64,000 nucleotides of DNA from Primorskyibacter aestuariivivens. GTDB lineage: Bacteria > Pseudomonadota > Alphaproteobacteria > Rhodobacterales > Rhodobacteraceae. Positions within the stretch are counted from its first letter, which is position 1. Every line of letters begins with the position of its first letter. Where the stretch lies: positions 1-64,000 of the forward strand of contig NZ_JAQIOZ010000010.1 in NCBI RefSeq assembly GCF_028023675.1, in the 5' to 3' direction. Below are positions 62,318 to 64,000 of the stretch, piece by piece. The notes below the pieces were generated by a model that saw only the letters and a program-made list of their open reading frames with translations, ran no database searches and was not told where the DNA came from. The translations under genes and the position numbers were made by a program.

Positions 62318-62371
62318 GGAATGCCACGATCCAGTGAGTCCGGCAAGAAGAATCTAAATGTAGTGTGAAAG

Positions 62372-62396
62372 TTATCCACAACACCTATAGGTGTTG
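62372..62396. promoter_or_regulatory. DnaA box overlapping an 18-bp palindrome
   Basis: TTATCCACA (62372-62380) is a perfect DnaA box. It overlaps by two bases the perfect palindrome CAACACCTATAGGTGTTG (62379-62396). About 150 bases upstream of repA. Either an operator/partition site or a host-initiator contact. Confidence 0.65.
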
Positions 62397-62571
62397 CCGC
62401 GTAAAAAACTCAGCAAGTCATTGATATAGATATATTAAATGCAGATCTAACCGAATCGAGCCGCTACTCTGTTGAGTTGGCACATTAGCAGCTAACCCCA
62501 AGCAACTAATGGCACTTTCTGCCTCCTGCGGAGTTTTCTCCCGGTGAAATTTTTTGGATTCGGGTCAGAAG

Positions 62572-63480
62572 CTACATCTGATCTTGGCTCGATTCGTACG
62601 GCATGAGGCCAAGTCGTTCCGCCCGCTCCAACAGCATTTTCACCGAAGACGGCTGCCATCTTGTTCGGCCACGAGGCGTGCGTTCGCGCATAGATTCCAG
62701 CCGTTCACAGATCGCTTGAAGCGTGATGTCGGGATCTGCGCCCTTGATGCCAGCAATAATGGCGGGCAGGCGATCGTCCGTTTCGCGGCGCCCGGCGCGG
62801 GCCAGCACCTCGGTAGGCAGGAAGCCGTCGCGGACATAGGCCTTCACAGCGCGCAGCAGGCGGCTTTGGGTCCAGCGACGCGCCTCGGGCAAGGGGCCGT
62901 TGATGATGCGCAGCACGTCCTCCCAAGCCAAGTCGGGTCGCAATCGGCGCACGTGGGGCACCCAATCTTGTGCCGTTTCGTTCAAACGCTCCATGTAGCC
63001 GTCCTGTCGCGCCAGCCGCACTTTGCGAAGAGCAGCAGGGTCTTTGGCACGCAGCCCAGGGTTCCCGCCCACGCGGCCCTTTGTGCGCGCGCTGGCGAGG
63101 CCGGCCTTGGTGCGTTCCCGGATCAGGGCGCGCTCGAACTCGGCCGCAGCGCCCAAGACCTGCAGCGTGAACTTGCCTTGCGGGGATCCGGTGTCGATCG
63201 GGTCCTGAATGGAACGAAAGAACGCCCCCTTGGCCTCCAGCCGCTCGATCACCTCCAGCAGATGCGACAGGGATCGCGCGAGGCGGTCAATCCGCACGAC
63301 CACCAGCGTGTCGCCCTTGCCGATGCGCTCCAACACCCGCGCAAGCACCGGCCGCGCACGATTGCCGCCGGAGGCCTGTTCTTCATGGATCTCGGCGCAG
63401 CCTGCGGATTTCAGGGCCTCAGACTGGGGCAGGGGGGTTTGATCCTCGGTTGAAACGCGCGCGTAGCCTAGCAATGGCAT
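62572..63480 (-). CDS. Serine recombinase (resolvase/invertase family)
   Basis: A 302-residue site-specific recombinase. The catalytic domain begins LLGYARVSTEDQ (Ser nucleophile near residue 10) and continues DTLVVVRIDRLARSLSHLLEVIERLEAKGAFF and GKFTLQVLGAAAEFERALIRERTKAGLASARTKGRVGGNPG. The C-terminal extension of about 150 residues is longer than in Tn3 resolvase (about 185 in all) and has several helix-turn-helix-like parts. It is beside repABC, so plasmid multimer resolution or insertion is likely. A start one codon earlier is possible. Confidence 0.92.
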   Translation of the reverse strand: MPLLGYARVSTEDQTPLPQSEALKSAGCAEIHEEQASGGNRARPVLARVLERIGKGDTLVVVRIDRLARSLSHLLEVIERLEAKGAFFRSIQDPIDTGSPQGKFTLQVLGAAAEFERALIRERTKAGLASARTKGRVGGNPGLRAKDPAALRKVRLARQDGYMERLNETAQDWVPHVRRLRPDLAWEDVLRIINGPLPEARRWTQSRLLRAVKAYVRDGFLPTEVLARAGRRETDDRLPAIIAGIKGADPDITLQAICERLESMRERTPRGRTRWQPSSVKMLLERAERLGLMPYESSQDQM

Positions 63481-63523
63481 CAAAACAGTCTTCTTGCAGT
63501 TTCATATAGCGCCAATAAACGAC

Positions 63524-63535
63524 CGTTTGTAAACG
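63524..63535. promoter_or_regulatory. Small palindrome upstream of the recombinase
   Basis: Perfect CGTTT-GT-AAACG, 44 bases before the recombinase start, in the divergent gap. Possible recombination (res) subsite or operator. Confidence 0.35.
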
Positions 63536-63706
63536 AATGCAAGCAAGTGCTCTCTCGTCGTGTTCGTCCAAAATCCCTTGGTTTCCTTGCGCAGAGCGCG
63601 ATCTGAGAGGTTCCACCGGCAATCGCGCGCGCATACTATATAAAGAGCATGGGCAACGGCCAGAAAATCGCTTGGGTAATATGCATAATATAGGTATTTT
63701 GCACAT

Positions 63707-64000
63707 ATGAAGCCGCAAGAGTCTACTTTGCCTGATGATTTTGACGACCCCCGCATCACCACCGAGGGGGATGAGGAGTCTCACGAGGACGACCTCTGGT
63801 TCCTGCCGGGGCCGCTCGAAGAAGAACCGGATGATTTGCCCCCGGGGCCACGGGCGGAACCGCCTGATAACGCGCTCATCAACGACTGGGCAAAGGCGGA
63901 AGCGGCTCACGCTGCGCGGCTGGCAAAGGTGGCTGGACGCCTGGGTGCGCTGGATGACCGGTTGCTGCGTGGCCCGGATGGCTGGCGACACAGACTGGCA
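63707..64000 (+). CDS. Partial gene, N-terminus of a DUF1612/RHE_PE00001-like protein
   Basis: Runs off the window after 98 codons. Asp/Glu/Pro-rich start (DDFDDPRITTEGDEESHEDDLWFLPGPLEEEPDD), then ALINDWAKAEAAHAARLAKVAGRLGALDDRLLRGPDGWRHRLA, a segment I recall from plasmid-borne RHE_PE00001-family proteins with a DUF1612 domain and a C-terminal helix-turn-helix. No ribosome site is visible before the ATG; AT-rich TATGCATAATATAGG lies just upstream, so a leaderless transcript is possible. Divergent from the recombinase. Confidence 0.6.
   Translation, partial: MKPQESTLPDDFDDPRITTEGDEESHEDDLWFLPGPLEEEPDDLPPGPRAEPPDNALINDWAKAEAAHAARLAKVAGRLGALDDRLLRGPDGWRHRLA

Larger units (their letters stand above)
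62231..62571. other. repA upstream region
   Basis: No gene. It holds the repA promoter region with the two regulatory motifs listed separately, and an AT-rich block around 62425-62450 (GATATAGATATATTAAATGC) that could be a promoter or a melting region. Confidence 0.5.

Noticed and set aside
63419-63991. Minus-strand frame of 190 codons at the right end
   Set aside because: Crosses the recombinase start and opposes the frame at 63707, which has a better protein pattern.

Overview
The window reads as a piece of a large repABC replicon (megaplasmid or chromid) of a Rhodobacteraceae/Roseobacter-group alphaproteobacterium. Grounds: a complete repA-repB-repC cassette at 58.8-62.2 kb, TRAP/TAXI and Liv-type transporters, a class I polyhydroxyalkanoate (PHA) system, and a typical alphaproteobacterial plasmid accessory set (tandem DUF736 protein, a strawberry-notch helicase-methyltransferase, a long ParB-like protein, DUF3768, ArdC, Fic, toxin-antitoxin pairs). 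Family names are from memory of the families; no database search was possible.

Layout. 0.6-10.2 kb is a tartrate-type module. A minus-strand operon runs ttuC (tartrate/D-malate dehydrogenase), glycerate 2-kinase/hydroxypyruvate reductase family gene, pyruvate kinase, enolase. A LysR regulator and a TAXI-type TRAP transporter are divergent from it. Together they could import a hydroxydicarboxylate and carry it through glycerate, 2-phosphoglycerate and PEP to pyruvate. 10.7-19.7 kb holds a rhomboid protease, several plasmid-type genes of unknown function, the 1420-residue strawberry-notch protein, and Doc/AbrB plus a small antitoxin-like pair.

20.3-36.6 kb is a continuous 15-gene minus-strand block: acyl-CoA synthetase, livG, livF, livK, livH, livM, etfB, etfA, acyl-CoA dehydrogenase, ETF:ubiquinone oxidoreductase, phaJ, a CMD/peroxidase-like gene, thiolase, phasin, phaC. 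It reads as uptake, CoA activation, one flavin-linked oxidation with its own electron route to ubiquinone, (R)-hydration and polymer synthesis. A PAS hybrid histidine kinase and OmpR-type regulator lie divergently beside it. 39.6-48.5 kb is a patchwork of short unrelated units (hydroxyacid dehydrogenase, YdeI-like protein, an (R)-amine-transaminase-like gene, two GFA proteins, a HupE cassette, an RpiR regulator with an orphan sugar permease), several separated by copies of a roughly 70-bp intergenic repeat.

48.8-62.2 kb returns to plasmid backbone: PrlF/YhaV, unknown plasmid genes, the ParB-like protein, DUF3768, a LysR/tautomerase pair, ArdC, Fic, then repC-repB-repA with palindromes likely to be centromere and operator sites. 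A serine recombinase and the first 98 codons of a divergent gene close the window.

Most promising observations: the self-contained acid-to-PHA block; the enolase built into the tartrate operon; two identical 16-bp palindromes downstream of repC with a broken third copy beside the predicted antisense RNA promoter; and a conserved 19-nt leader element in front of plasmid backbone genes.
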